Assembly: GCA_027575765.1 (NCBI GenBank)
Contig: JANBPT010000007.1
Location: 1-64,000 of the forward strand
DNA: 64,000 nt
From: Tieghemiomyces parasiticus
Taxonomy: Eukaryota; Kickxellomycota; Dimargaritomycetes; Dimargaritales; Dimargaritaceae
Reading direction: 5' to 3'
The position numbers and the translations under genes are program-made. Positions within the stretch are counted from its first letter, which is position 1; each line of letters starts with the position of its first letter. Shown here piece after piece: positions 32,902 to 43,701 of the stretch. The notes beneath the pieces are model-generated. The model saw nothing but the letters and a program-made list of their open reading frames with translations, was not told the origin of the DNA and did not search any database.

Positions 32902-33903
32902 ATGCCTCAGCCTGTCCATTCAGCCTTCGCCCTCGACGACTTCCAGTCGGACGTCTACCAGGACAACCGACCGAATTACGAGTCCTGGCTAACAGGGAAA
33001 ATGATTGCCTACTCGCTATCTCACAATATTGGCCGCGCCATACCACATGGGTCACCCCATTTTTTCAACGTAGCAGTCGACCTGGCCACGGGAACGGGCC
33101 AAATGACTGCCCTACTCAGCAACGTAGCCCAACAAGTGTACGCCATGGACGTGTCAGTCCCCATGATCGCCGCAGCAGTCCCGCGGCCTAACGTGACCTA
33201 CAGTATCCACCAGGCCGAAGGGCCCTGGAATCCAGCCATCGCCCCGCACTCGGTAGACCTAGTCACCGTGGCCACGGCCGCGCACTGGTTTAAGCGGCCC
33301 GACGTCTGGCAGCAGATTCACCGGATGCTCCGCCCGGGTGGTACTCTGGCCCTTGTCAACTACATTTTCCCGGGGTTTCCCGGCCGTTCGCGGGCCACTG
33401 CAATGCTGTGGGCGCTGGCCGACTCAGACAACTATCTCGGGAAGTACTGGGACCAGGGCCGCTTCGACGCCGATACCCTCCTGGGGTCGTGGGACTTGCC
33501 CTTCGACGGGGTAAAGCGCTACTACTACCCGGCTGGCCTTGTGTCGGCCCAGAACTGCCGGAAGAACAGTGGTGACCCCACAGCCAAGCCCCTGCCGACT
33601 AGTACCGCGCCAGACCATCTGCAGCGCATCCACGAGAACCAGACTGGAAACGGACTTCATCTACCTAGCAGCAGCCCTATTGTACGGATGGATATGAGTC
33701 CTGCCCAAATTGAGGACTCGATCCGCACTTGGTCCGGCTATAAGCGATTCTGTGACGCCCATCCAGACCGTGCCAACCTGGCACACGAGTACGTCGAGAA
33801 GATGATGGCCGCCGAGGGCTGCACGTCTTGGAATGAGACCTGGGCGGCCGACTGGAATTCCGTGTTCATCCTGGCCACTAACCCTGACCGCCCGACCGCC
33901 TAA
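32902..33903 (+). CDS. Class I SAM-dependent methyltransferase (Crg1/Tmt1-like)
   Basis: The single-exon protein has 333 residues. An SAM-binding motif I, VDLATGTGQMTALL, lies at about residues 58-71. An acidic end-of-beta-2 region (YAMDVSVPMI) and the post-motif blocks AHWFKRPDVWQQIHRMLRPGGTLALVNY complete the Rossmann fold. The N-terminal YxxxRPNY element is the usual entry into this family, which includes yeast Crg1 and trans-aconitate methyltransferase-type enzymes acting on small molecules. The C-terminal half contains the lid region and is Trp-rich. The start at 32902 (MPQPVHSAF, caccATG context) is preferred over an in-frame ATG at 32860. No signal or membrane segment is seen, so it is likely cytosolic. 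The substrate is unknown. Confidence 0.85.
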   Translation: MPQPVHSAFALDDFQSDVYQDNRPNYESWLTGKMIAYSLSHNIGRAIPHGSPHFFNVAVDLATGTGQMTALLSNVAQQVYAMDVSVPMIAAAVPRPNVTYSIHQAEGPWNPAIAPHSVDLVTVATAAHWFKRPDVWQQIHRMLRPGGTLALVNYIFPGFPGRSRATAMLWALADSDNYLGKYWDQGRFDADTLLGSWDLPFDGVKRYYYPAGLVSAQNCRKNSGDPTAKPLPTSTAPDHLQRIHENQTGNGLHLPSSSPIVRMDMSPAQIEDSIRTWSGYKRFCDAHPDRANLAHEYVEKMMAAEGCTSWNETWAADWNSVFILATNPDRPTA

Positions 33904-35166
33904 GCATCTACGGCGACTTATGCGAGTAGGGGAGGTAGTATCACTTATGAGGGAATGCCTATCGAGCACACGGTCCCCATTTACGAGGGGTTCTAATCCC
34001 GCCACACCACTCTTTCAACGAATGGTGCGACCTTATCATGGTCGTTGGAGACGGTTAGAAGCAACCCTTTCTCAAGACCCTACCTCGGGCTGGCTTGACC
34101 TTTCCTTCTGTATGGTCGACCTACTACCTGAGGTATCCTTCTCTAGACCGAGTCGTGAGATACTGCTCTCCACGGAGTAAAACATCGATATTGACTTCGA
34201 GGTCCTTCACATATAGCCCCTGAACTGCTCTTAGCTTCAATACAGAATAGTGAGGCAACCCTGTATGAGGGAGTGGATTCTGGTAATGAGGGGTATAATA
34301 TTGAACGGTCAGTGATGATGATCATAGGGCACGGTATAAAAGTGTGAGCAGTTTCAAATGATCTATCCCCTTTGAATTCAAGCAGCACTACTCCACCTAT
34401 CTTTGAGCCCTCTAGGCGAAAGGACAACCAAGTAGCTGTTCCGACGAGATTGAGAAGTGCCAATGACACGGGTTCGACACCGAGACCCTCAGAGACCCGT
34501 CAATGCCGCTTTCCACCAACCCCTTGTCACCATTGGTAGTCACAAAGGTTCGCAAGTCTTTAAGCCCCACGTCGGACGATAGTTAATATATTAAACTCTG
34601 TAGTCGATCTCCCTGGCCAGCTGTGGACAATGGCTCATAGGAAGGAGGTAATCGGAATTATAACCTTTCGAGCCCTGAACCTCGCTACGGCCGGGGTTGG
34701 AGGATAAAGAAGTACGCGCGAGGAAGAGGATTGTAGGTGAAAACGGCGAGTATATGGAGGGGTTTTATGACGCAGCACTTTAACATGAAAGGCATAAAAA
34801 ATAGCTATCGAGCAAGCCAATAGGGCGGCAGTATGAATTGACGCTGGTGTCCTACACGACTGGCGAAGGAAGCGATTGGGGCGTGGTGCCTAGCGGAGGG
34901 AACGGCGCAGCAAAGAGGGGCATCCAATACAATATCCCCAATGTCAGCTAACTCTAACCCTCTCATTTTTTTTGTTGGCGAATCAATGTCGGCCTATTTT
35001 TCATTTATGCCAAGATACAATCGGATCAATCCTCTATGTCACCTATGTACCCTTATACCGAAAGATTACCCTATGCCGCCTGTTGTCAGCCCCAATGCAC
35101 CACGCCAAGTCTTCTCTCCCTACACCGATACGATTACGGCCGGACTCATGCCGTAGTGCGCTGGGA
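33904..35166. other. Intergenic region
   Basis: A TATAAAAG element lies at 34335-34342 with no convincing coding start behind it. No gene is supported. Confidence 0.45.
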
Positions 35167-35173
35167 TATAAAG
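35167..35173 (+). promoter_or_regulatory. TATA box (TATAAAG)
   Basis: TATA-type element about 200 bp before the ATG at 35371, followed by a pyrimidine-rich leader. Confidence 0.4.
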
Positions 35174-35370
35174 ATGCCATCGCCACATCCCCTCCTTAGA
35201 CCTGTATACCATATAGTACATGTGCCTCATTGCGCTGTTACCCATACCTCACCCCTGTTTGTACCTCGTCCAGCACAGTTACGCTGCTAAATTCACCCGC
35301 CCCCCATTTCCTTTCCCCCCTTGCCTCGTCGCCCAAAAATAGCACTGCCTATTACCCGTCGCCTGTAGAT

Positions 35371-35697
35371 ATGAATCTCCTTACCAGCTTCTACGCCCTT
35401 ATCATTATGACACTTTTCTTCACGGAGCGAACCGTATCCCACCCAATGCCCGCCGAAAAGGAATACACCAGCAAAGATTTCGCAAACAAAAAGATGCCGA
35501 GCGTCCTAACGAAGCCGTACTACAATACCGTTGGTCGTCTACATGCTAAAAGTGAGGCAAAGGTAATAGCCGCCCGGTCCAATGAAAATGTAAGAGACAC
35601 AGTGGAGCGCGACAGGAACACCAGACATGCTAAGAAGGAAGCCGAGCTTCGCCGGAAGACCATGGCCGAGGGTATTCCGGTACTAAAGATCAAGTGA
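35371..35697 (+). CDS. Small secreted charged protein
   Basis: The 109-residue protein opens with a hydrophobic leader (MNLLTSFYALIIMTLFFTER) that fits a signal peptide with cleavage near VSHP. The mature part is highly charged and cysteine-free: KKMPSVLTKPYYNTVGR, then a Lys/Arg/Glu-rich helix-forming segment (DTVERDRNTRHAKKEAELRR), ending VLKIK. In-frame sequence upstream of this ATG is C/T-rich leader, so 35371 is the preferred start. Its layout (leader, short linker, basic helical C-terminus) recalls the secreted protein at 4782-5135, but the sequences are too different to claim homology. Function is unknown. Confidence 0.65.
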   Translation: MNLLTSFYALIIMTLFFTERTVSHPMPAEKEYTSKDFANKKMPSVLTKPYYNTVGRLHAKSEAKVIAARSNENVRDTVERDRNTRHAKKEAELRRKTMAEGIPVLKIK

Positions 35698-38600
35698 TGA
35701 TTGGTATTGCCTGCGGTCAATTCAGGCCTAAGTCCCACTAGCCTTTCGGCATGGTCCTTTCGCCAATATATTCTCAACCAACCCAATAAAGTAACTATAT
35801 CCCCCTTGTCAGAGAGTAATGCTTGAAAAGTATGGCAATATCGACGTAGTAATTTTCATAACAATGCGACTGTGCAACACACTAAATTATTGAAGCACGG
35901 CAATGGGCAATTCGCCGTATTTAAGATACCATCAGCACAGGCTACTCCGTGGGTCTAGTCTAGAATTGGAACAAAATCACGCGTAGGGTTACCAGGTTGA
36001 TATTGGGGGCGCTCGGTGACTAAGGTGACTACTGCCGCTGCCTATGCGGTGGCCGATATACCATCACCCCGTCGGCTGCTCTGGGCCTTCTCCGGAGCTG
36101 GTGAAGCCACTGATGGGAATTAGTTCTCGTGATGAATGTCTGAGATGCGAGAGGCTCCATTGAAACAAATCGAGATGGTATATAGTAGCACCAACAACAT
36201 TTGACCTGGTGGTTTAATTTTTTGTCCTTTTCTATCAATCCTGCCGAGTATTGAACCCGGCCGTGTACATGACTTTTCGAAGCTGTAAACCAATTTAGTG
36301 TGAATATTCTTAAAGACAAGTCATACTTGGACCGGTTAGTTGTATTCTCGAATGGAAACGGTTTCAATTTCACGTATTTATGTCCCCGTCAATGCTCGAC
36401 TTAAGCCAATATTACCGGCACTACCGGATAGGAAGGCCGACCTTTACGAAGCACATTTACTGTTCGTCTACTTTGTTAATTACCCGATATTACGATGTTT
36501 ACATTTCTTATGATTCACAGCTTTTGAAGGGCGATGCCTCTTTTCGGGCATTGAGGAAATTACATTAAATTGCTATATCCCAGTCAATATTCCGCCCATA
36601 TTAAAGACTTGTCCACAATGGTGTCCATTAGAAAGGGGTTATCAATAGAAGGAGTATAGAAGACAAAACGATCGATTATATATGTACGGGCTGACGTGCT
36701 CTAAAAAGATTAACTCTCCGTTTTACCCTTTCGTTCCCCATGCCTAGAAATTAGGGCCTTAGGACAACCATACAAGTGACATTAGATCTGTTGAGGCTTG
36801 TTCTATCATATCACCAAGCGTATAAATGATCGGCACCTGGCAAAGTAACAACGACCACCGAGCAAAACATCAGAAGCAGGCAGGTGTTACTCGATGTAAC
36901 GCGGAGGGAATATATGGGGTCTCATGGTCTGGGAGGTAGATGAACGAGGTAGAAGCGGGTTAAGACGGGGAGGTTATCCTTGGTTTTGAATCTGCCGTCG
37001 GGATAAGTTCCAGCTACGTTCTGATGGGACACACTGTTTCGGCCGTGCCTTCTTGTTTACAACTCGGGCGAGCAATATCAGGGCATATCTGTAGGTTCAA
37101 TTGACGAGCCAGCCAGCTGGGGGAGGATCAGAAGGAGCCTGATCGCTGGTGTTCGCTTGACGGTCCTTTGGTCACGCGTTCGGCCGTCAGGGGCTTAGCG
37201 GTGGGAGGTCGCGACCATTAGGCTAGCTTTAAAGCCTTAGTGCCAACTCTTACGGTTGGCGGCCGACCTAGTCGATCGGTGCTACTCTACAGCCAGGGAT
37301 GAACAAATGGACACCAGTAGGGCCAACAGGCCGCACCCCGGGGCCACGTTAAGAGGAGGCCATTGGGGAGTTCGGATGGCCCAGGTGTGTTCGACGGTTG
37401 CGTTCCGGGCGAACGATGGCGATGAGTCGCCGTCCACTGAAGCAATGGCGGGGAAAGGGCGCCCATACTCGCGGGTCTAACGGGGCAGAGTGCAGTGGAC
37501 ATGAGTGTGAGGCCAAGCCTCAGCCACGTCGCCTGGGGGGGAGTTTGCGGGCCCTCCCACAAACTCTAATGGCTCCCCTCCCCACTGCTGGCCCATTGGT
37601 CGCTGCCCCACTTGACAAGCAACGTCACATAGAGGAGTTTCCATCTCCCCCATTAGCCCCTTTGCATCCTCTGACTCGCTTATCGCCCGCCACCAGCGTG
37701 ACCACTGCCCGTTTTCCTCTCCTCCAAGGATACCGCCCGGCCTGACGTCTTTGCTTTCCCTTCCCTTGCCTACTCCAGCCCACCTCAGACCCCGACTGGC
37801 AAGTCCCCCGGCCCGTTCCCAATCCCCTCTGCCCTACCAACCCTGTCTCTCTACTGCCATGTCCACTCTCGTTCCTGCTTAACCCGCAAGCTTGCAATTA
37901 CCCCACATCCTACCCACCCACCTTTATCCCGACGTTATCGCCTATCTCTATTGACAGTCTAGCTGCTTGCGAACCGCAAACATTCGCCCGCGGCCCACCC
38001 CCCGCGCTCATTGCAACTTCGCGCCGGCTCCTCGGTCGACCTCCATGTTTATACTCTCTTGGCACCGCATTTATACCCCCATAACTGATGCGGACGTGTG
38101 GTCTTGGCTCCTTCCCTCCCAGCTGACAAGGTAAAGTTCACTACCGAAGCTGTAGTTTCGGCAGGCGCTCGTCCGATGGACCTTGGGACTGCAGGGGCAG
38201 GAGTCCACCGGCCCCTCCCGCCTGACCGGGCTGCGCATCCGCCCGCCTCCCCTCTGAGCCTCCTGAAACGGGCAAACTCTCCGCCGGTTGCAGCGGGCCT
38301 AAGCACTGGCCCCATTCCGCGCAGGGCGGGCGCACCTGGCGGTCAGGTAGAGCGTGGCTGGCCGTCCGGCTTCAGACGGCTCGGGGTCACGGGGTGAGCG
38401 GGACGGGCGTTTTCCCTGGTGGACACGGCCTACCTCTCACTGCCCCTTAATCCTCCTCCGCCGAGGTCAGGTGGAGCTAAGGCCGGTCCAGCGGGAGGGG
38501 GGCTGGCCACTCGGCCCGGGCCGTTCGTCGCGCTTCGTTACTGGCGTGGCTCTCCTGGCTACTGGTTAGTTAGCAAAGAGGCCAGCCCGTCCTCCTGAAT

Positions 38601-39178
38601 AGTGACTAACCTGGTGTGCTCTTGGAGTGTGCCATTTGCGCTACCTCCCCCTCTCCCTCCCGCCGTCGGCCGGCCTTCTCTACTGCCCCGCACGCGACCC
38701 CGGCGCTAGTCTCCCAGGCACGCCTTCGTCCGCAGCGCGTCCGCTCTGGTTTGGCTCACCAACGGCCGGTTAAGCCGCTCGACCAACCACCTGCTCCCCT
38801 CAGTTAGTCACGACCTATCCCGGAGTTTCTAGGCTTTCCATTCTAACTCCGCTCTTCCGTCCCCTAGTTTCCTCAGTGTCCCCCCGTCCCTCGATTGTCT
38901 ACTGTCCTAACCACCACGTCCACACCCCATCTCTGGCCCTGGTGCCCGCGTCTCTCGCATTCAAACCGACCTACCGTCCATCCACTACTAACCAGCTACC
39001 AGAGTTGGCTCCTCGCAGGAACCGCCATATCCCTCATACAATCTAGCTCCCAGAATCGCGCCAACCTACCCCGCACTCGAAAGCCTTTTCCCACCCCCTT
39101 GCTGGCCATTCCGAGCGTTGCACCCCCCCCCACTGAACCCGGGGTTTGGACGCTCGCCAGCCCCGCTTCCTCCTGGTC
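35698..39178. other. Long intergenic region and 5' flank of the BCAS3-like gene
   Basis: 35.7-37.0 kb is AT-rich with no supported gene. From about 37.2 kb the sequence becomes GC-rich, then strongly C/T-rich on the + strand up to the ATG at 39179. That suggests a long promoter or 5' leader, possibly with UTR introns. Open frames there lack ATG starts or domain content. Confidence 0.45.
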
Positions 39179-42100
39179 ATGTCGCGTGGCCCGGCCCCAT
39201 CCGGCGGGGGCGCAGGCCATCCCGGCGGTCGCCGTGCTAAGCCTGTCTTTCTGAAGGAGCCGTCCTCTTTGGAATCCCTCACCTGGGTGTGGACGGATCT
39301 GTCCTCAAGGGTGGCCCAGAGCCTGCCAACCTCCATGGCGCGGGCAACGCGCTGGTCTGGCCCATCCCCCCAGCTGCCGGCACTACCCTACCCATACCCG
39401 CACCCTGGCTACGCCGCCAGCCTCGCGCCCTATGTCGGCTACCCGGCGGCACCCGTCTCTCCTACCGCCGCCGCAGCCTCGGGGTATGCCCTGGAGCCCG
39501 CGGAAGCCGGGACCGACGAGGCACGGGTGCTGTACGCGGCCTTCCAAGACTGGCCGACTGAACCAGGCCGCTCGGGCGCCGCCGTGCGGCTGTGCCTAGG
39601 CTACACTGACGGCTTCCAGATCTGGGATGTGGCTGACATTGATAACATCCGGGAGGTTGTGTCGGTACGCGGCCTGGTGGAGCAGGTCACCCAGCTCCGA
39701 CTATTGCACCTACCCCCCGGTTCGTCCACTGCCCGTCCAGCCGCCCTACCGTGGGCTGCCGTAGTGCATAGTGCTACTACCACCTCTTCCTCTACCGAAC
39801 CCGTGGTGGACCCCATTGCCACTGGCCAGCCTCCTTCTTTGACCTCGGCTCCGCCGACAGGCAACGCCCTGTCCGTCATTTCCTTGGCTGACCAGCAACT
39901 CGTTCGCACCTACCGCTTCGCTCCAGCCCGCGTGGTGGAGACAGCCGCCTTTGGTCCGCTGTTGGCGGTTGTGCTGGACGACGGTACCCTGCACCTTCTC
40001 GATGTGGAACGGGACCGCGAAACGGCTATCGCCCGGTTCGACGACGTACACGTCCTGGTCGACGTCACCACTCCGTCGCAGCGAATCGCTCTGGGCCCAC
40101 GCTATCTGGCTTTTCCCACGATTCAGCCTGCCCCCGTCAAAGTGAAGCTGTCCCCTGTGGACGAACCTGTCTGGTCGCCCCATCCGAGCCACGCAGTAGG
40201 CAAAGTAGCCAAGGACGTGGTCAATGGCGTTAGAGTTCTTGGCAGCTTCGGTTACCGCAAGTTGAGCAACTACTTTGGTACGCCGCCGCCGTCATCTGCC
40301 TACAGCTCCTACCCGGCCAGACCCCTGCCGGGCCCTTACTCTGGAACCCGCGCCGCGCCGCCGAGCTTTCGACCACCCCTAGCCCCTGGTGATTCACGGG
40401 AGGAGTCCCCGGTGGACATAGTCCCAGGCACCGTGATCATGTACGACTTGCAGGAGATTGTGGCGAACCTCGATGACGCGAGCGACCGGCCCTCCTCCGT
40501 CGTCGCCGCGCCCGTGGCCCACTTCACCTGTCACACTCACCCTGTCGGCTGCCTGACATTCAACGCCAACCACACGCTGCTGGCCACCGTGTCGACACAG
40601 GGCCACGCTCTTAACGTCTACGCGGTACTTGGTCCCCACGACGCGGGCTTTTTCACTGGCGGACCGGCCTACGTAGCTCCCGCGGCGCCGCTGCGCGGGG
40701 TGCGCCAACTCTACCGCCTCTCGCGCGGGATAACTGACGCGGCGGTCGAAAGCGTAACGTTCAGCCCTGACGCCTGCTGGTTGGCCGCCAGTACTGCCCG
40801 GGGTACCACCCATGTGTTCCCTATTAACCCGCGCGGCGGGCCTATCGACGCCCCTGCTCACTTGGGGCCAGCCACTGCCATGTCCCCGCTGGACGCCGGC
40901 TACAGCCTCGCCAACGGCAGCAGCGTGTGGAAGGCCGACTTGACCACCGTCGCCGCCGTGGCCCGGCTCAAGCAGAAGGCCCCCCGCGGACCGGTGAGGC
41001 CCGGTGACCCGGCCTACCCAGCCCTACAGGTGCCCTACCACGCCCATGCTACCCCCGAAGACCCCGGCCTTTTCGCCATGGAACTGCCTGACGCGCCCGG
41101 TCACCCACGGTTCCAACCTGCCCGCGTGCGCGCCGGCCTTGTCACTTGCTTTGCACCCTTCTACGCACGGTCACAGTGGTATGCCACCCTGCATGGGCAG
41201 TACTATCCAAGCACGTCGTTCGGCACCAGCGACCCCAGTGCGGCCCTGACCCCACCCAACCGTCTGCGTCAGCTGATCCAGCCCCTCTTGTTGTGGGTGT
41301 TCCACCCTGAGGCTGGCCTCACCCTCCACCGCCTGACTCCGACCTGTGTCGTTCAGAAGGGCCGTGGAGTGGGCTCGTACCGTCCCCTGTACAGCCTGGC
41401 TGTGACTCGTGACGATCTGGCCGAGTGGGATGTGGTCCGCCGGCGGGCATGGCCTGAGGTGGCTTTGGAAGTACGGCGACAGTCCCTACCTGCGACCTTG
41501 CACCCGGCCCGGGCGAATTCCACCGCCGCCCCAACTCGCAAGCAAAAGCCGGCCCGCAAACAGGGCTCGGCCCGGGCGGCGGCCAACCAAAACCCAGCGG
41601 CAGCCACCCCCTCACCGCCGTCCGCTGACTGGCTGGCCAACGTCGAGCTTGTCACTTGCCCGCTGATTAACCCGGAACCGCTGTGGGCCCATCCGCAAGT
41701 CCAGCTTCAGGTCATCGTGACACTGGCCCTGGGAGGCGGGAGCGAGGTCCGAGTCAACGGCCATCTACGGCGCAGCCCGCACGGCACGACCAGCCCTCTC
41801 CTCCTAGGGACCCCGGGCTCAACCTCCACGCCGTGGTGTCCGCCCGTCCGACCTGTGGAGATTCGCCGTGGGGCTCTGCGGCCCTACGGTACGGCCTCGA
41901 TGGACCGTGGAGAAACTACTGACGGCGACGACGGCCAGGTCCGGGCTGGGCTGCACAACGCCATGAACAGCGTACTCGACCGCCGCGCCCCCCTCGACGG
42001 GATATCGCCCGCGTTGCTGGCTGGCGCCGACCTGACTACTGTATCGCCTCTCTCAGACGACTTCATGGCAGTCGATAAGGCGCCCATGGCGGCGGCGTAT

Positions 42101-42622
42101 TTATACACCGAGCGGCAAACGACGAAGGCGGGCACAGGAGCGATGGACGATCCTGGCATGTCCCACTTAACGGCCGATTTCCGCGAACCCGACCTTGTTG
42201 ACCTTGGTTCGTCGCCCGCGGTTATCCAAGACGCGGGAGAGGACCGCGCGTCCCTACCCGATTTGGATTCGGATTTAGAAGAACTGGTAGCCACCCACCA
42301 CCGCCGCCGCCCGAGCACGGGGAACGGCTATCCAGCTGCCTTGCATGGTGAAGAAGGGAATGAAACGCTGGTTGTACCGACCACCGACGACCTTTATCTT
42401 CTGGGTGCCGGTTACGCCAGCAGCGATGCTGAAGACAACCTAAACGACGGCGCTGGTGACATGGCGGCGGCGGCGGTGACTGACAGTGAGAGTAGAGACG
42501 CTAATACTGATGAGAGTGGGGCCATCCCCGCCGCGTCTAGTCGCCGCCAGGTCGCTCACCAAACGTCGGGGGAAGACCTGAACCTCAACCTGCTTCAGCT
42601 CGCAGCCGACGACCACATGTGA
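39179..42622 (+). CDS. BCAS3: BCAS3-like WD40 protein
   Basis: The single exon encodes 1147 residues. A beta-propeller of the BCAS3/Atg18-related type covers about residues 115-555. Family blocks are LGYTDGFQIWDV, VAHFTCHTHPVGCLTFNANH, LLATVSTQGHALNVY, LYRLSRGITDAAVESVTFS and WLAASTARGTTHVFPINPRG. A BCAS3-type C-terminal region follows (about 570-800). The last 300 residues are acidic and low complexity. In animals BCAS3 with PHAF1 binds phosphoinositides at autophagosome formation sites, and it also acts in cell migration. Plant homologues are classed with ATG18. No FRRG-type motif was noticed, so a role at phagophore membranes is inferred only from the family. The ATG at 39179 (MSRGPAPSGG) is the first in frame. 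The convergent neighbour is MED23. Confidence 0.85.
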   Translation: MSRGPAPSGGGAGHPGGRRAKPVFLKEPSSLESLTWVWTDLSSRVAQSLPTSMARATRWSGPSPQLPALPYPYPHPGYAASLAPYVGYPAAPVSPTAAAASGYALEPAEAGTDEARVLYAAFQDWPTEPGRSGAAVRLCLGYTDGFQIWDVADIDNIREVVSVRGLVEQVTQLRLLHLPPGSSTARPAALPWAAVVHSATTTSSSTEPVVDPIATGQPPSLTSAPPTGNALSVISLADQQLVRTYRFAPARVVETAAFGPLLAVVLDDGTLHLLDVERDRETAIARFDDVHVLVDVTTPSQRIALGPRYLAFPTIQPAPVKVKLSPVDEPVWSPHPSHAVGKVAKDVVNGVRVLGSFGYRKLSNYFGTPPPSSAYSSYPARPLPGPYSGTRAAPPSFRPPLAPGDSREESPVDIVPGTVIMYDLQEIVANLDDASDRPSSVVAAPVAHFTCHTHPVGCLTFNANHTLLATVSTQGHALNVYAVLGPHDAGFFTGGPAYVAPAAPLRGVRQLYRLSRGITDAAVESVTFSPDACWLAASTARGTTHVFPINPRGGPIDAPAHLGPATAMSPLDAGYSLANGSSVWKADLTTVAAVARLKQKAPRGPVRPGDPAYPALQVPYHAHATPEDPGLFAMELPDAPGHPRFQPARVRAGLVTCFAPFYARSQWYATLHGQYYPSTSFGTSDPSAALTPPNRLRQLIQPLLLWVFHPEAGLTLHRLTPTCVVQKGRGVGSYRPLYSLAVTRDDLAEWDVVRRRAWPEVALEVRRQSLPATLHPARANSTAAPTRKQKPARKQGSARAAANQNPAAATPSPPSADWLANVELVTCPLINPEPLWAHPQVQLQVIVTLALGGGSEVRVNGHLRRSPHGTTSPLLLGTPGSTSTPWCPPVRPVEIRRGALRPYGTASMDRGETTDGDDGQVRAGLHNAMNSVLDRRAPLDGISPALLAGADLTTVSPLSDDFMAVDKAPMAAAYLYTERQTTKAGTGAMDDPGMSHLTADFREPDLVDLGSSPAVIQDAGEDRASLPDLDSDLEELVATHHRRRPSTGNGYPAALHGEEGNETLVVPTTDDLYLLGAGYASSDAEDNLNDGAGDMAAAAVTDSESRDANTDESGAIPAASSRRQVAHQTSGEDLNLNLLQLAADDHM

Positions 42623-42964
42623 GGAATACGTCGCTTTCGATGTCACTGAGCCCTAGTGACACGAATCTATTTTTGTTTCCACTCTGGCTGGCTTGCCTTG
42701 GGTTTTCACGGGATTACCAACCACACTAACGCCCCGGACCCTCTTGTACTTTTCTATTCGTGGTTGGTTCTGAGGAGCCGGTTCCTCCTTAACGTTCGCC
42801 CTGCCCCCGACTTTACGGCGCGTTGTGAGTCGACCGATTTTTGTATTTTGACTGTTGTTGACTGTATTCCAGGGCCTCTCGTATCACATTCCCTGGCCCA
42901 ATCGGCGCTAGCCTGCCACACTCTTCCAAGTCATTGTCAGCAGTAGCGCACTGTCCCTTTTCGT

Positions 42965-43531
42965 TTATCCCTTGCAACAATACAATAAATTTATAAAACA
43001 GGCAATGTTATCTCCCGTCAACCCTGTCGAAGCGAGGTCCTTGTCTAACCCAGTGTTGTCGACCCACCTGGCGACGTTAACGCAGGGGAAGCTCGACCCA
43101 CCTAACGTGAGCTCCTCGTAATCCACGTGGTTACTTCCCTCCTTGGCCACTTGTGCGCCCTCCCCTTGTACTGTGATCTGGTTGACCAGATCCGACTGTT
43201 CGGTACTCGATCGTATTGCCTCATTCGGGTGAACATGATCCGCAGTCAATTGGTGACCAATCGAGAGAGACCGTCCCGGGTTATCGGTCGGCAGCATAGC
43301 TCTGGGGGTCCAGTGCGCCTCCATAATCAAGTCGGAGTCGCTATGTGCAACGCCACCAATGCTGAGGACGATCACGTCGCCAAGGCCTCGCGCGGTCTCG
43401 CTTACCGCCGACCCATGTGTGGCGATTAAGATGGCCTGTTTATCTGGGTCACGACACAAACCACTGGGAAGAAGTACATATATATATATATCACAGCCTC
43501 GGCTACGAGACTTGGCGGCCTTAGTTTGCAT
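42965..43531 (-). CDS. Doubtful hypothetical ORF between BCAS3-like gene and MED23
   Basis: This is an ATG-initiated 188-codon open frame. It has no recognised domain, no signal peptide and mixed third-base use, unlike the GC-rich third bases of the flanking genes. The 5' part crosses an (AT)7 run, read as IYIYV. It could be a lineage-specific gene or a chance frame in the shared 3' flank of two convergent genes. Confidence 0.25.
   Translation of the reverse strand: MQTKAAKSRSRGCDIYIYVLLPSGLCRDPDKQAILIATHGSAVSETARGLGDVIVLSIGGVAHSDSDLIMEAHWTPRAMLPTDNPGRSLSIGHQLTADHVHPNEAIRSSTEQSDLVNQITVQGEGAQVAKEGSNHVDYEELTLGGSSFPCVNVARWVDNTGLDKDLASTGLTGDNIACFINLLYCCKG
42984..42989 (+). terminator. Candidate polyadenylation signal AATAAA
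   Basis: Consensus hexamer about 360 bp after the stop of the BCAS3-like gene. Position and motif only. Confidence 0.3.
43478..43491. repeat. (AT)7 microsatellite
   Basis: Perfect AT dinucleotide run between the BCAS3-like gene and MED23. It equals in length the run after the forkhead gene. Confidence 0.85.
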
Positions 43532-43701
43532 ACACCAAAGGAAAGTGAAGTGGAATATGCTTTAGTGGTGCAAGCTACTGGCACAGGTGGCCTTACGATG
43601 GTTATTATTGACTTGGATATATCATTAAATTAGTCATGCAGGCTCTAGCCTATCACAAGCGCAGGGAGATACCGGCGCCTATGCTTTCCATAAGCAACCA
43701 A

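Noticed and set aside
34941..35156. 71-codon ATG frame before the secreted protein gene
   Set aside because: No leader, domain or promoter support, and it overlaps the probable promoter and leader of the gene at 35371.
37256..39140. Several open frames upstream of the BCAS3-like gene
   Set aside because: They lie in GC/C-rich leader sequence, mostly without ATG, and have no domain.
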